Of a DNA stretch of 64,000 nucleotides, positions 42,452 to 50,925 are shown piece by piece (position 1 is the first letter of the stretch; the number at the start of each line of letters is the position of its first letter). Origin of the DNA: CAZHTS01 sp964535315 (GTDB taxonomy: Bacteria; Chloroflexota; Anaerolineae; Anaerolineales; Anaerolineaceae). The stretch spans positions 7,251 to 71,250 of the forward strand of contig CAZHTS010000015.1 in assembly GCA_964535315.1 (NCBI GenBank). Reading direction: 5' to 3'. A program made the position numbers and the translations under genes. The notes under the pieces are model-generated. The model was not told the DNA's origin, ran no database searches, and saw only the letters and a list, made by a program, of their open reading frames with translations.

Positions 42452-42488
42452 CAGGGCCGCCCGAGCTATCGGGCGGCCCTGTTATTTT
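42452..42488 (+). terminator. Intrinsic terminator after enolase
   Basis: A perfect 13-bp stem (42452-42464 with 42469-42481, loop GCTA) is followed by TTATTTT. It also separates eno from the convergent selenoprotein gene. Confidence 0.93.
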
Positions 42489-42501
42489 GCCGGCGGCGCC
42501 C

Positions 42502-42969
42502 TCAAACCAGCTGCGCCAGCACCGCCAGTAATTCCTCGTTCTCGGGGATATCCGCCATCGAATTGCCGTAATGGCTGTAACGCACCCGGCCCTCCCGGTC
42601 GATCACCAGCACCGCCGGCATGCGCCCCAGCTTGAGCAAATTGACCTCCTGCTGGTATTGATCCGCCACCCGCGAGCCGGCGTCCGATAATCCCACAAAG
42701 GGCGCACCCTCATCCCGCCACAGGCGCTGAAACGCAGCCGGGCCGTCTGGCCCCAACACCAGCACCTCGGCCCCCAGGGCCACAAACCGCGCATAGTCGC
42801 GACGCAACTGCGTCAGCTGCCGGCGGCAGAACGGTCAGAGAAAACCGCGCGCCAGCACCAGCACCACGTGCTTCTGGCCGCGATAATCCGCCAGCCGCAC
42901 CGTGCGCCCGTTGGTATCCACCAGCTCAAAATCAGGCGGCGCTTTCTGTTCGTCCCAGGTCACGCGCAT
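42502..42969 (-). CDS. Peroxiredoxin-like selenoprotein (UxxC, in-frame UGA)
   Basis: This AhpC/TSA-type thioredoxin-fold protein of 155 residues has an in-frame TGA at codon 45 (42835-42837). Reading through gives A-R-G-F-L-U-P-F-C-R-R-Q-L, where relatives have R-G-x-x-C-P-F-C-R. UGA thus sits at the catalytic Cys, the hallmark of selenocysteine, and the frame continues 110 codons to V-I-D-R-E-G and a normal C-terminus. A GACGC-AGTT-GCGTC hairpin lies 20 nt after the UGA. The ATG at 42969 follows GGAGG by eight bases; ATGs at 43017 and 43038 lack such a site. An automated caller would split it into two ORFs. Its probable role is peroxide reduction. Confidence 0.85.
42801..42814 (-). promoter_or_regulatory. 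SECIS-like hairpin downstream of the UGA codon
   Basis: On the minus strand GACGC pairs with GCGTC around loop AGTT, starting 20 nt after the UGA, so the loop lies 25-28 nt downstream. Bacterial SECIS elements place a small stem-loop with a G near the start of its loop at about this distance within the coding region. A CTGCC/GGCAG pair lies between it and the UGA. Confidence 0.55.
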
Positions 42970-43137
42970 GGCATCCACCTCCACATACCGATCTCTTCTG
43001 CTCACAAACACCTTCATTTTACCCCACCCGGCGCACATCTCATCCGCATCCCACCTTCTTCTGTCATAAAACTTCCCCCGGCGGTGTTAATACCGTAGAA
43101 TATGATGCAGAACCAAGCGACATTTCAGAGGCATTCC

Positions 43138-43668
43138 ATGCACAACCCCACCCGGGAGGGCGCCCATGCGGGCCCACCCGACGACCTCGAGACCATCTTC
43201 AACGAACACTGGGCGGGGGTGTATAACACCCTGTTCCGCCTGCTCGGTGATCGCGCCGAGGCCGAAGACCTGGCCCTGGAAACCTTCGTACGCTTCTGGC
43301 AGCGCCCGCCGGCCAACCGGCCATCGATTGGCGGCTGGCTGTACCGGGTGGCCACCCATCTGGGCTACAATGCCCTGCGCGCCGCCCACCGCCGCCAGGG
43401 CTACGAAGAGAACGCCGGGAAAGAGGCCCTCGATCTGAACGCCCCTGAAAACCCTGCTGGCGTGGTTGAGCGAACCCAGGAGCAAGTTCGCGTCCGTGAC
43501 GTGCTGGCGCACATGCCGGCCCGCCAGGCGCAGCTGCTCGTCCTGCGCAGCGCCGGGCTCTCGTACAAAGAGATCGCCGCTGCTCTGGATATCAACCCGG
43601 CTTCCGTTGGAACCCTACTCGTGCGCGCCGAGCAAGAGTTTGAAAAACGCTACGAAACAGGAGGATAA
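43138..43668 (+). CDS. ECF-type RNA polymerase sigma factor
   Basis: This 176-residue protein has sigma region 2 (residues about 18-85, with L-F-R-L-L-G-D-R-A-E-A-E-D-L and F-V-R-F-W-Q) and region 4 (about 115-165, with S-Y-K-E-I-A-A-A-L in a helix-turn-helix). There is no region 1.1 or 3, as in ECF sigma factors. ATG 43138 follows GAGG by six bases. It lies directly before an anti-sigma factor gene with a zinc-finger motif, and an ABC exporter follows, a likely target of its regulon. Confidence 0.92.
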   Translation: MHNPTREGAHAGPPDDLETIFNEHWAGVYNTLFRLLGDRAEAEDLALETFVRFWQRPPANRPSIGGWLYRVATHLGYNALRAAHRRQGYEENAGKEALDLNAPENPAGVVERTQEQVRVRDVLAHMPARQAQLLVLRSAGLSYKEIAAALDINPASVGTLLVRAEQEFEKRYETGG

Positions 43669-43669
43669 G

Positions 43670-44893
43670 ATGCACCTGAATGATAACCTGTTACGCGCCT
43701 CGCTCGACGGAGAGCTCACCGCCCCTCAGCAGACCCACCTGGACGAGCACCTGGCCATCTGCCCACGCTGCCGGCAGCGCCTGGAAGAAATTTCTCAGCG
43801 CACCGCACGCGTCCAACAACGGTTGGCCATCCTCGCCCCAACCCACAAACCGCTGGCTGCATCGCACGCATTTCAACGTCTTAAACACAAGGAGCAAATG
43901 ACGATGCAAAAGACACCTTTCTTCCGTATCCCCCGCCTCGTGTGGGCCACCTTCACCCTCGTCGCCGTCATGGCCGGCGCGCTGAGCATTCCCCCGGTGC
44001 GCGCCCTGGCCAGCAACCTGCTCGGCCTCTTCCGGGTTCAAAACATCCAGGTCATGCCCATCAGCATCGGCACGCAAAACGACATGCGCTTTGAAAAGAC
44101 CACCAGCGAGGCGATGAGCGCCCTGTTCGCCGACTCGGTCAACGTCACCCGCCCGCACAGCGACCCGCAAAAGGCGGCCGACGCCGCCGAAGCCAGCCAG
44201 CTGGCCGGCTTCACCGTGCGCACCGCCCAGGGCCAGCCTCCGGCTCAGTTCATCGTCCAGAGCGGCACGGCCTTTGAAATGACCATCAACGCCGAAAAGG
44301 CCCAGGCCGTCCTGGACAGCCTCGGGCGCAGCGATCTGAAAATCCCGGCCGAACTGGATAACGTCCTCGCCGCCGTCGACATCCCCACCGGCGTGACCGT
44401 GGCCTACGGCACCTGCAACATCCGGCTGGAGAGCGTTGAAGAGCATTCTGGCTGCGCGACGCCCGACGACGGTGAAGAAGGCACCTGCACGGTCGAGAAG
44501 GTCAAGCCGTCGGCCGAAGGTGTGCGCTCGGACTGCCTGATCAACATGCAGCTGCCCAGCCCGACCCTGACCACCACCCCCGAGGTTGACCCGGCCATGC
44601 TCGCCGAAATCGGCCTGCAGGTATTGGGCAAGACCCCCGAAGAAGCGGCCGCCCTCAGCCAGCAGATCGATTGGTCGTCCACTCTGGTCATCCCCGTCCC
44701 GATGGGTGAAATCGACTACGAAGCCGTCACCGTCGACGGTGTGACCGCCACCCTGCTGCGCCAGGCCCAGACCGAAGAAGAAACCATCGTTCCCGCTTTC
44801 AGCCTGGTATGGGTCAAGGATGGCATCCTCTACGCCATCACCGGCACCGGCGATGCCCAACGCGCCATCGATCTGGCCAACAGTCTGCAATAA
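43670..44893 (+). CDS. Membrane anti-sigma factor with zinc-finger domain
   Basis: The 407-residue protein starts one base after the sigma gene stop, with GGAGG before the ATG. Its N-terminus has H-L-D-E-H-L-A-I-C-P-R-C, the H-x3-C-x2-C zinc motif of anti-sigma domains that hold ECF factors. One transmembrane helix (about residues 85-110) leads to an outward domain of about 280 residues with two Cys-containing loops and no recognised enzyme motif. Loss or proteolysis of this protein under envelope stress would release the sigma factor. Confidence 0.88.
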   Translation: MHLNDNLLRASLDGELTAPQQTHLDEHLAICPRCRQRLEEISQRTARVQQRLAILAPTHKPLAASHAFQRLKHKEQMTMQKTPFFRIPRLVWATFTLVAVMAGALSIPPVRALASNLLGLFRVQNIQVMPISIGTQNDMRFEKTTSEAMSALFADSVNVTRPHSDPQKAADAAEASQLAGFTVRTAQGQPPAQFIVQSGTAFEMTINAEKAQAVLDSLGRSDLKIPAELDNVLAAVDIPTGVTVAYGTCNIRLESVEEHSGCATPDDGEEGTCTVEKVKPSAEGVRSDCLINMQLPSPTLTTTPEVDPAMLAEIGLQVLGKTPEEAAALSQQIDWSSTLVIPVPMGEIDYEAVTVDGVTATLLRQAQTEEETIVPAFSLVWVKDGILYAITGTGDAQRAIDLANSLQ

Positions 44894-44908
44894 CCCATTT
44901 TTACCCTG

Positions 44909-44933
44909 GCCGGAGAGGCTCCGCCTCTCCGGC
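44909..44933. repeat. Perfect 11-bp hairpin between anti-sigma and ABC genes
   Basis: GCCGGAGAGGC (44909-44919) and GCCTCTCCGGC (44923-44933) pair perfectly around a three-base loop. There is no T tract on either side, so a role as an intrinsic terminator is doubtful. It may stabilise mRNA or be a partial terminator. Confidence 0.5.
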
Positions 44934-45006
44934 GCCCTGCTTCCCCCCGACCTCCGGGTTTGGGGGGCGCTTTCTTGCCCGGCCAACAGAGCCGGAAACG
45001 AGTAGA

Positions 45007-45933
45007 ATGATGCTCATGGAAACTACCGCCATCGAAATCAACCACCTGCATAAAGCGTACGGCGCAAAAATTGCCGTACGCGATCTGTCGCTCCAGGTGC
45101 TGCCCGGCGAGGTGTTTGGCTTTCTCGGCCCCAACGGCGCCGGCAAAACCACCTCGATCAAGATGCTGCTCGGCCTGGTGCACCCCACCGCTGGCGACGC
45201 CGCCATCCTCGGCCGCCCGATCAGCGATCCCTTCGTGCGTCAGGGCGTCGGCTTCTTGCCCGAACACTTTCGCTTTCACGACTGGCTGACCGGCGAAGAG
45301 TTCCTCACCCTGCACGGCCAGTTGTACGGCATGCCCCGCCCGCTGATCAAACAACGCACCGACGCCTTGCTCGAGCGCGTCGGGCTGCACCCCCATCGCA
45401 AACAACAACTGCGCACCTACTCCAAAGGCATGCTGCAACGCGTCGGCCTGGCCCAGGCATTGCTCAACAACCCGCGCCTGGTATTCCTCGACGAGCCTAC
45501 CTCCGGCCTCGACCCCGTCGGCCGGCGCCTGGTGCGCGACATCATCCGCGAGGTCAGCCTGGAGGGCACCACCGTCTTTCTCAACTCGCACCTGCTCAGC
45601 GAAGTCGAAATCACCTGCCACCGCGTCGCCTTTATCAAGAACGGCGAGGTCGTCCAGACCACCGGGCTGAGCGCCCTGATCGACGGCGAGACCACCCTGA
45701 CCATTCGCACCGGCCCGATCTCCCCCGAAACCGTTGCCGGGTTGGGGCGCTTTGGGCGCAATCTGCGGGTCGAAGGCGTTATCACCCGCCTGACTATTTC
45801 CAACGAAGACTGCCTGCCCGAAATCACCCGCTACCTGGTGGCCGAGGGCGTGGATGTGTACGCCCTGAACCCCGAGCGGCTTTCGCTGGAAGATATGTTC
45901 ATCAAAATCGTCGGCACCGACGGAGGGCTGTAA
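45007..45933 (+). CDS. ABC transporter ATP-binding protein (ABC-2 type)
   Basis: The 308-residue ATPase has Walker A G-P-N-G-A-G-K-T-T, signature Y-S-K-G-M-L-Q-R, Walker B L-V-F-L-D-E-P-T-S-G-L-D-P and the switch His in L-N-S-H-L. A C-terminal extension of about 80 residues is typical of ABC-2 exporters such as drug, nodulation or lantibiotic-immunity pumps. Start choice is uncertain, with ATGs at 45007, 45010 and 45016 and no clear Shine-Dalgarno. It is followed two bases later by its permease and lies downstream of an ECF sigma/anti-sigma pair. Confidence 0.92.
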   Translation: MMLMETTAIEINHLHKAYGAKIAVRDLSLQVLPGEVFGFLGPNGAGKTTSIKMLLGLVHPTAGDAAILGRPISDPFVRQGVGFLPEHFRFHDWLTGEEFLTLHGQLYGMPRPLIKQRTDALLERVGLHPHRKQQLRTYSKGMLQRVGLAQALLNNPRLVFLDEPTSGLDPVGRRLVRDIIREVSLEGTTVFLNSHLLSEVEITCHRVAFIKNGEVVQTTGLSALIDGETTLTIRTGPISPETVAGLGRFGRNLRVEGVITRLTISNEDCLPEITRYLVAEGVDVYALNPERLSLEDMFIKIVGTDGGL

Positions 45934-45934
45934 C

Positions 45935-46765
45935 ATGTGTATCCTGACCATCGCCCAACTCACCTTCCGCGAATCCACGCGGCGCAAAATCGCTCAAACG
46001 GCGCTCATCCTGGGCGGGCTGCTGCTCATCCTGTTCAACATCGGGCTGGGCGCCCTCATCAGCCAGTTCCAGGCTTCAGAATGGCAGCGCATCTCCGGTA
46101 GTTTTGCCAATTTCATGGCGCTCACCGGCCTGTACGCCGTCAACTTCCTGCTCGTCATCCTCTCCGGTCTGATCGCCGCCGACAGCCTGGCCGGCGAAAT
46201 CTCCTCCGGCAGCATCCAATCGCTGGTGACCAAACCGCTGCGCCGCGCCGAGGTCGTGCTGGGCAAGTGGCTGGGGTTTGCCGGGCTGCTCGCCATCTAT
46301 CTGCTGCTGGTCGGCGGCGGAATGATTCTCAGCGTCTACATCCAGACCGGCTTCCAACTGCCCAAGATCATCGCCGGCATCGCCATCATCTATCTGGAAA
46401 GCCTGATGGTGATGAGCATCACCCTGGCCTGCAGCTCCAGTCTCTCCACCCTGGCCACCGGCGGGGTGGTCTTTGGCCTGTACGGGCTGGCCTTCGTCGG
46501 CGGTTGGGTCGAGCAAATCGGCGCCACGGTCAAAAGCCAGACGGCCGTCAACATCGGCATCCTCACCAGCCTGATCATGCCCAGCGAAGCGCTCTGGCGC
46601 CGCGCGGCTTACGAAATGAGCAGCCCACTGCTGCAATTTGTGGGCGGCATGACGCCCTTCACCAGTTCTTCGGTGCCCTCTCCGCTCATGCTGGCCTATG
46701 CGTTACTGTATCTGCTCATCGCCCTCTGGTTGTGCATCCGCGCCTTCTCGCGCCGCGATCTGTAA
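45935..46765 (+). CDS. ABC-2 type transporter permease
   Basis: This 276-residue protein has six predicted transmembrane helices (near residues 20-45, 60-85, 105-130, 140-170, 175-200 and 245-270). A cytoplasmic coupling segment G-E-I-S-S-G-S-I-Q-S-L-V-T-K-P-L lies between helices 2 and 3, as in NosY/ABC-2 permeases. GGAGG precedes the ATG. With the upstream ATPase it forms an exporter. The gene ends at the left edge of an AT-rich island. Confidence 0.88.
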   Translation: MCILTIAQLTFRESTRRKIAQTALILGGLLLILFNIGLGALISQFQASEWQRISGSFANFMALTGLYAVNFLLVILSGLIAADSLAGEISSGSIQSLVTKPLRRAEVVLGKWLGFAGLLAIYLLLVGGGMILSVYIQTGFQLPKIIAGIAIIYLESLMVMSITLACSSSLSTLATGGVVFGLYGLAFVGGWVEQIGATVKSQTAVNIGILTSLIMPSEALWRRAAYEMSSPLLQFVGGMTPFTSSSVPSPLMLAYALLYLLIALWLCIRAFSRRDL

Positions 46766-46993
46766 TTGGGCAAGGATATAAAAAATAATGGCGTGCAACC
46801 CGCACAAACAATTCGTGACGTTGACATTCCTGTCAGTGGCCAAGACATCACACCGAAACGCCCCGCTACTGGTCTACAGTGATGATAATTTCAGGCGAAA
46901 AGGACAAGGCAGCCCGCCTCTTGAAGCGGTAGTCGTCCATTATGGTCGCAGCAAAGGCAACGGCAAGAAACAAAGTTTGCCGGAGGCTTTATT
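46766..46993. other. Spacer at the left edge of the AT-rich island
   Basis: This stretch of 228 bases shows the change from GC-rich to AT-richer sequence. ORFs crossing it have no recognisable motif or ribosome-binding site. No terminal repeat or integrase fragment is visible. Confidence 0.5.
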
Positions 46994-47809
46994 TTATACA
47001 TTTCTGGTCAGGATCTGTTGCCGTAAATTTACCCACTCTGGTAACCATTCCCAAGGAGATTCTATGGTATTGGCAAGCCCATTAAAAATCTCATCAATAA
47101 AAGTCGCCTGATTTTCCCATCCATTGCGTGTAAGAAAGGGGTTCATTTGAGCCAGCAAATCTTTGCCAGAGAAAAAGATCAGGTAGTAAGTGCGACGAAC
47201 ACCACCAGGTCGGCATTCAGGCAAAAAGGCATCAAAATGCTCTAAAACCACTTTCTCTTGTGGCGCACCGGCCTGATAATCGGCCAATATTTCACGGATT
47301 TTTTGACGACATATATCTGCGGTGTTGAAAGGCGAAAACTTGTTTTTCAGGCGTTCTGAACGCCTCGAGATGGAAATAGCTATTCGCGCAGCGGTATAAA
47401 ACTCCAGACGGCTTGCGGCATTTTCGAGCTCCTGTCGGTACGCTGTCATATTCAAACGGTTTGGAGGAATGGTTCTTTCAACGACTTGTGGGTCAAGTAG
47501 ATAATTTTCGATCTCACGACGTTCCCAGGTCCAACCCAAGTCTATGGTTTCTCCTCTATCTTGAATTACCCAAGGACGCAATTGACCCATTGGAACCGCA
47601 GAATCCTGGTCAAAATCTCGATCTCGCAAGGCAAAAATGCTCTGTCCGCCAGTGCGGCGGACAGAGCGCACCATACGAACACCAATAAAAATATTATCTT
47701 TTCCACCCGCTGGTATGGGGAGACAGCTTGTCCCAACTAGCAAGAATTGTAACAAGCGCTCATCGTAACTGCCGCGATAGCCCTCGCAATATAAGATATT
47801 GATACTCAT
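46994..47809 (-). CDS. DUF4435 (TOPRIM-like) effector of an ATPase pair, AriB-like
   Basis: The 271-residue protein matches the DUF4435 pattern: a first-strand Glu in I-L-Y-C-E-G, a central A-L-R-D-R-D-F-D and W-E-R-R-E-I-E-N-Y-L-L. These acidic residues resemble a TOPRIM nuclease site. In the PARIS anti-phage system the DUF4435 protein AriB is the toxic nuclease released by the ATPase AriA. The start overlaps the ATPase stop (ATGA) and has GGGGGAG upstream. Base composition is lower in GC than its neighbours, implying acquisition. Confidence 0.75.
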   Translation of the reverse strand: MSINILYCEGYRGSYDERLLQFLLVGTSCLPIPAGGKDNIFIGVRMVRSVRRTGGQSIFALRDRDFDQDSAVPMGQLRPWVIQDRGETIDLGWTWERREIENYLLDPQVVERTIPPNRLNMTAYRQELENAASRLEFYTAARIAISISRRSERLKNKFSPFNTADICRQKIREILADYQAGAPQEKVVLEHFDAFLPECRPGGVRRTYYLIFFSGKDLLAQMNPFLTRNGWENQATFIDEIFNGLANTIESPWEWLPEWVNLRQQILTRNV

Positions 47810-48903
47810 AAGACACTCCCCCCCAAACGATAGATTTGGGATTCCCCAACAATGCTAGTAACAATTTCAGAATGCGAGGTTAGGATAAATTGACAGGTAG
47901 GAGCCATTTTAGGCAAAGCGATCACAAAGTCGCGCGCAGCGGTAGGATGCAGGTTTAGATCTACTTCATCAATCAAAATCACCGAATGGGCAATGCGACG
48001 GCGCACAAATTCATAGAGTATTGGAAATATGGATTGCTCCCCAGCAGACATTTCGGCCAGATCATAGGTACGTTGACCGTCATTGAGCAAGAAATAGTAA
48101 CTACTGGATGTAGGCGCATCCACGCCCGGCATCATTTCAACGCCAGCGAAACTACGCATTGGAAAAACAAGTTTGAACAACTCTTCCAACTGGTTAATGT
48201 AATCGATTGGGTAGTTTTTAATTTGGCGATTCAACATCCATCCGTTAAGGTACTCGCGCAACTGACCAACACCAGCATCGAAAGACATCTGACCACTATG
48301 CAAGTTCCCATTCTCAATGTCAAAAGCGGTCTGGCGGGACGCCATACCAGAATCACCAACGGTACGGGTTTGGGGAAACCAGAATGCCCCCGGTAAACTA
48401 GAGAAATATTGCATCACATCTACGCCACGTTTCCGCAATTGAGCGGCATAGAAACGGCCAAGAAATTGGAACTGCTGTTCATACTGTTCAGTATGGATCT
48501 GTTCACCATCCAGAGCTAATTTTACAACCTTGCTATCTCCAGGCATCGTGAAAGAGCGAGCATCATTAACAGGCTGAGTCTTTCGCCACTCAGCGGCCAG
48601 TTTGCGTGTTAGAGCGTTTTCTTCATCGCTAAAAATCACTTCCAACTCGATTTGCGGAAGGCCCCATTTGCGATATCTTTCTGGTAAGAATCCAATCCAA
48701 TCAAATTCGAAAATAGAACGTACTTGACGGGTCGCCAATGCGAGCGGAAGAGCGATCGCTTGCAAGATAGTGGTTTTTCCAGCGCCATTTTCGCCCAAAA
48801 CAAGAAAACGATTGCTAACTTGTTGTAGCGTTTGATGGGAAAAATCGACATGAATATTATCAAAACGCTTAAAGTTTTTTATGGTTAAAGACTTGACTTG
48901 CAT
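47806..48903 (-). CDS. AAA/ABC-type ATPase of a DUF4435 defence pair, AriA-like
   Basis: This 365-residue ATPase has Walker A G-E-N-G-A-G-K-T-T near residue 35, the SMC-like signature M-S-A-G-E-Q-S, Walker B V-I-L-I-D-E-V-D-L-N-L-H-P and the H-loop T-S-H-S, with a long central insertion. It belongs to the AAA_15/OLD-like class. The start at 48903 is supported by GGAGG five bases upstream. Adjacent DUF4435 in ATPase-first order is the PARIS arrangement, in which the ATPase senses a phage trigger. A specific trigger cannot be read from sequence. Confidence 0.78.
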   Translation of the reverse strand: MQVKSLTIKNFKRFDNIHVDFSHQTLQQVSNRFLVLGENGAGKTTILQAIALPLALATRQVRSIFEFDWIGFLPERYRKWGLPQIELEVIFSDEENALTRKLAAEWRKTQPVNDARSFTMPGDSKVVKLALDGEQIHTEQYEQQFQFLGRFYAAQLRKRGVDVMQYFSSLPGAFWFPQTRTVGDSGMASRQTAFDIENGNLHSGQMSFDAGVGQLREYLNGWMLNRQIKNYPIDYINQLEELFKLVFPMRSFAGVEMMPGVDAPTSSSYYFLLNDGQRTYDLAEMSAGEQSIFPILYEFVRRRIAHSVILIDEVDLNLHPTAARDFVIALPKMAPTCQFILTSHSEIVTSIVGESQIYRLGGSVL

Positions 48904-49295
48904 GTCGACCTCCATTTTTAACAACAATCATGCAAAGATCGCATTTCGCCTGATTGCCGTCAACCGATACCTTAAAACTGCACATGAACTCTGTTTCCTT
49001 GGAAGCCTGCGACCATTCCAACAGATCGGGGGGTAAGTTTGATCTGTTCGCCCCAATTTCATCGGTCAATCCTTTGCTCAAACTGCATAAACGACGGATC
49101 GAATGCTTAGCACTTTTCCAGGTCACTCACTTCTACTAGTTCCAGAGATATCTGACAACGCTGACAAACTCGTACTCGATCCTGTGTAATGTGTACGACT
49201 AGCCGTTCATCTGTTCCATGCATCAGAGCAACGGTGGTTTCCTCACTTTGATGGTATGCAGTCCGAACTCCTTCATTACCGGATAGTTTGATCAA
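48869..49295 (-). pseudogene. Possible frameshifted zinc-ribbon ORF upstream of the ATPase
   Basis: Two short minus-strand ORFs overlap in different frames: 49107-49295 with R-V-C-Q-R-C and 48869-49126 with A-K-C-D-L-C. Each holds one C-x-x-C knuckle, so a single zinc-binding protein broken by a frameshift near 49110-49126 is possible. The second ORF runs 35 bases into the ATPase gene, and neither has a good ribosome-binding site. The remaining DNA up to the methyltransferase start (49476) is AT-rich, with a TATAAT at 49434-49439 and no other gene that I can support. Confidence 0.25.
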
Positions 49296-49475
49296 TATCG
49301 CTATTTAATTGTGCCCGCGTTTATCGATTTTGACAATATTAAAGTGATTTTGGCTTTATGTCTGAGCGCATCAGAAAGCAAGTCTTTTTAAACACAAGTA
49401 TTTTCACTGCATCTCATTGGGGCATCCATCGCTATAATAAGAGTAGCTCTCAGCGAAAAGAGCGAAAGGAAGGTG

Positions 49476-50234
49476 ATGATGCCCCCCTACGAACGTTTTG
49501 CCGAAGTCTATGCCTGCGGGCCCTATCCCGCTTTTTCCCAGCGCATCGCCGAGGCTTACCCAGACATTGCCGCACGCTACGGCCTGCCCACCAGCGGCCG
49601 GCTGCTCGACATCGCTTGCGGTGAAGGTAGTTTTGTGATCGCCATGGCGCAGCAAGGCTGGCAGGTCGACGGCGTTGACCGCTCGGCCAGTATGCTGCGC
49701 CTGGCCAGCGACCACGCCCAACGCGCCGGCGTCACCGCCGTTTTTCACCAGGCCGATATGACCGCCCTCGACCTGCCCCCCCAATACAACCTCATCACCT
49801 GCTGGTTCGACAGCCTGAACTATCTGGAAAACATCCAGTCCATCACGGCGACCTTTCGCGGCATCCAGCGCGCCCTCAAACCCGGCGGCTACTTTCTCTT
49901 TGATATGAACACCCTCTACGGTCTATCGGTCAACTGGCTGCGCCAGGCGTGCTTCTTGCAGCAGGACACCCCCGACCTGGTGGAAATCCACTCGCCCACC
50001 TACGACTACGAACGCCAGGCGGTCACCGATCACATCACCCTGTTTGTACGCCAGGGAAACGCCTGGGAACGCAACGATGAGGAACACTGCGAATACGGCT
50101 ACTCGCTCACTCAGATCCGTTCCGGATTAAGCCAGGCCGGTCTAGAAGAGGTTGCCTGCCTGGGCAGCCTGCGCGACAACACGCCCTTGCAGCCCAACAG
50201 CGGGCGAGCCTGGTTCGTCACCCACAAAGCGTAA
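49476..50234 (+). CDS. SAM-dependent methyltransferase, class I
   Basis: This 252-residue protein has the class I SAM-binding motif L-L-D-I-A-C-G-E-G near residue 47, an acidic V-D-G-V-D-R-S in motif II and F-H-Q-A-D-M in the following strand. A C-terminal substrate region is rich in aromatic residues. The substrate is unknown. Starts at 49473 (GTG), 49476 and 49479 are all possible; AAAGGA lies five bases before 49476. It restores GC-rich composition to the right of the AT-rich island and overlaps the convergent glycosylase gene by 17 bases. Confidence 0.88.
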   Translation: MMPPYERFAEVYACGPYPAFSQRIAEAYPDIAARYGLPTSGRLLDIACGEGSFVIAMAQQGWQVDGVDRSASMLRLASDHAQRAGVTAVFHQADMTALDLPPQYNLITCWFDSLNYLENIQSITATFRGIQRALKPGGYFLFDMNTLYGLSVNWLRQACFLQQDTPDLVEIHSPTYDYERQAVTDHITLFVRQGNAWERNDEEHCEYGYSLTQIRSGLSQAGLEEVACLGSLRDNTPLQPNSGRAWFVTHKA

Positions 50235-50925
50235 GCCGCCGGCGCGCCTCGGCCCACACCTGATCGAACATCGCCGCGGTTAACCGGCCCGTCTGCGTGT
50301 TCTGCCGGCTGGGATGGTAAGAGGCCAACAGCCAGGGCAGCCCGGCGCCCGGTTCGTGGCAAACGGCGTGCCCAAAGTTCAGCGCCGGCAGGGCGTGGCC
50401 CTGCTGGCGATAAAACGCCAGCACGCTTTGAAAGGCAATCTGCCCCAGCGCCACGATCCCGCACAAGGGCGCCAGCAGCGCCATCTCGGCCTGTAAAAAC
50501 GGCAGGCAGGTGCGCATCTCTTGCGGCGACGGTTTGTTATCCGGCGGGGCGCAGCGACACACCGCCGTGATCCACAGGTCGCGCAGTTGCAGCCCGTCTG
50601 TGCGGTGCAACGCCTGCGGCTGGCTGGCAAACCCGGCCCGGTACAGCGCCGGGTACAAAAAATCGCCCGAGGCGTCGCCGGTAAACATGCGCCCGGTGCG
50701 GTTAGAACCGTGCGCCCCCGGCGCCAGCCCCACCACCAGCAGGCGCGCCTGGCGGTCGCCAAAGCCCGGCACCGGCCGGCCCCAGTATTCCTGGTCGCGG
50801 TAGGCGCGCCGGCGGGTGCGCGCCATTTCTTCGCGCCACGCCACCAGGCGCTCACAGCGCCGGCAGTCCGCCAGGTCGGCGTCCAGTTCGTCCCAATTCG
50901 CGTACGATCGCTTTGCTTCAGTCAT
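50218..50925 (-). CDS. Uracil-DNA glycosylase, type 5 (UdgB-like)
   Basis: The 235-residue protein carries the iron-sulphur Cys pair C-R-R-C near the N-terminus, further Cys in C-R-C-A-P-P-D-N, the catalytic-loop V-V-G-L-A-P-G-A-H-G-S-N and the conserved S-Y-H-P-S-R-Q-N-T-Q-T-G-R-L-T. This set is specific for family 5 glycosylases, which remove uracil and some other deaminated bases from DNA. The ATG at 50925 overlaps the TetR stop by eight bases; no motif lies further upstream. Its operon with an MFS pump and TetR regulator is unusual. Confidence 0.92.
   Translation of the reverse strand: MTEAKRSYANWDELDADLADCRRCERLVAWREEMARTRRRAYRDQEYWGRPVPGFGDRQARLLVVGLAPGAHGSNRTGRMFTGDASGDFLYPALYRAGFASQPQALHRTDGLQLRDLWITAVCRCAPPDNKPSPQEMRTCLPFLQAEMALLAPLCGIVALGQIAFQSVLAFYRQQGHALPALNFGHAVCHEPGAGLPWLLASYHPSRQNTQTGRLTAAMFDQVWAEARRRLTLCG

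Noticed and set aside
42835..43038. Separate small gene ending at the TGA within the peroxiredoxin locus
   Set aside because: The frame is continuous across a single TGA at the catalytic Cys position, so one selenoprotein explains both halves better than two genes or a pseudogene.
44909..44933. Hairpin taken as an intrinsic terminator
   Set aside because: The stem is perfect but no T tract follows in either direction.
46788..47111. Plus-strand ORF of 107 codons at the edge of the AT-rich island
   Set aside because: No ribosome-binding site, no family resemblance, and it overlaps the 3' end of the DUF4435 gene.
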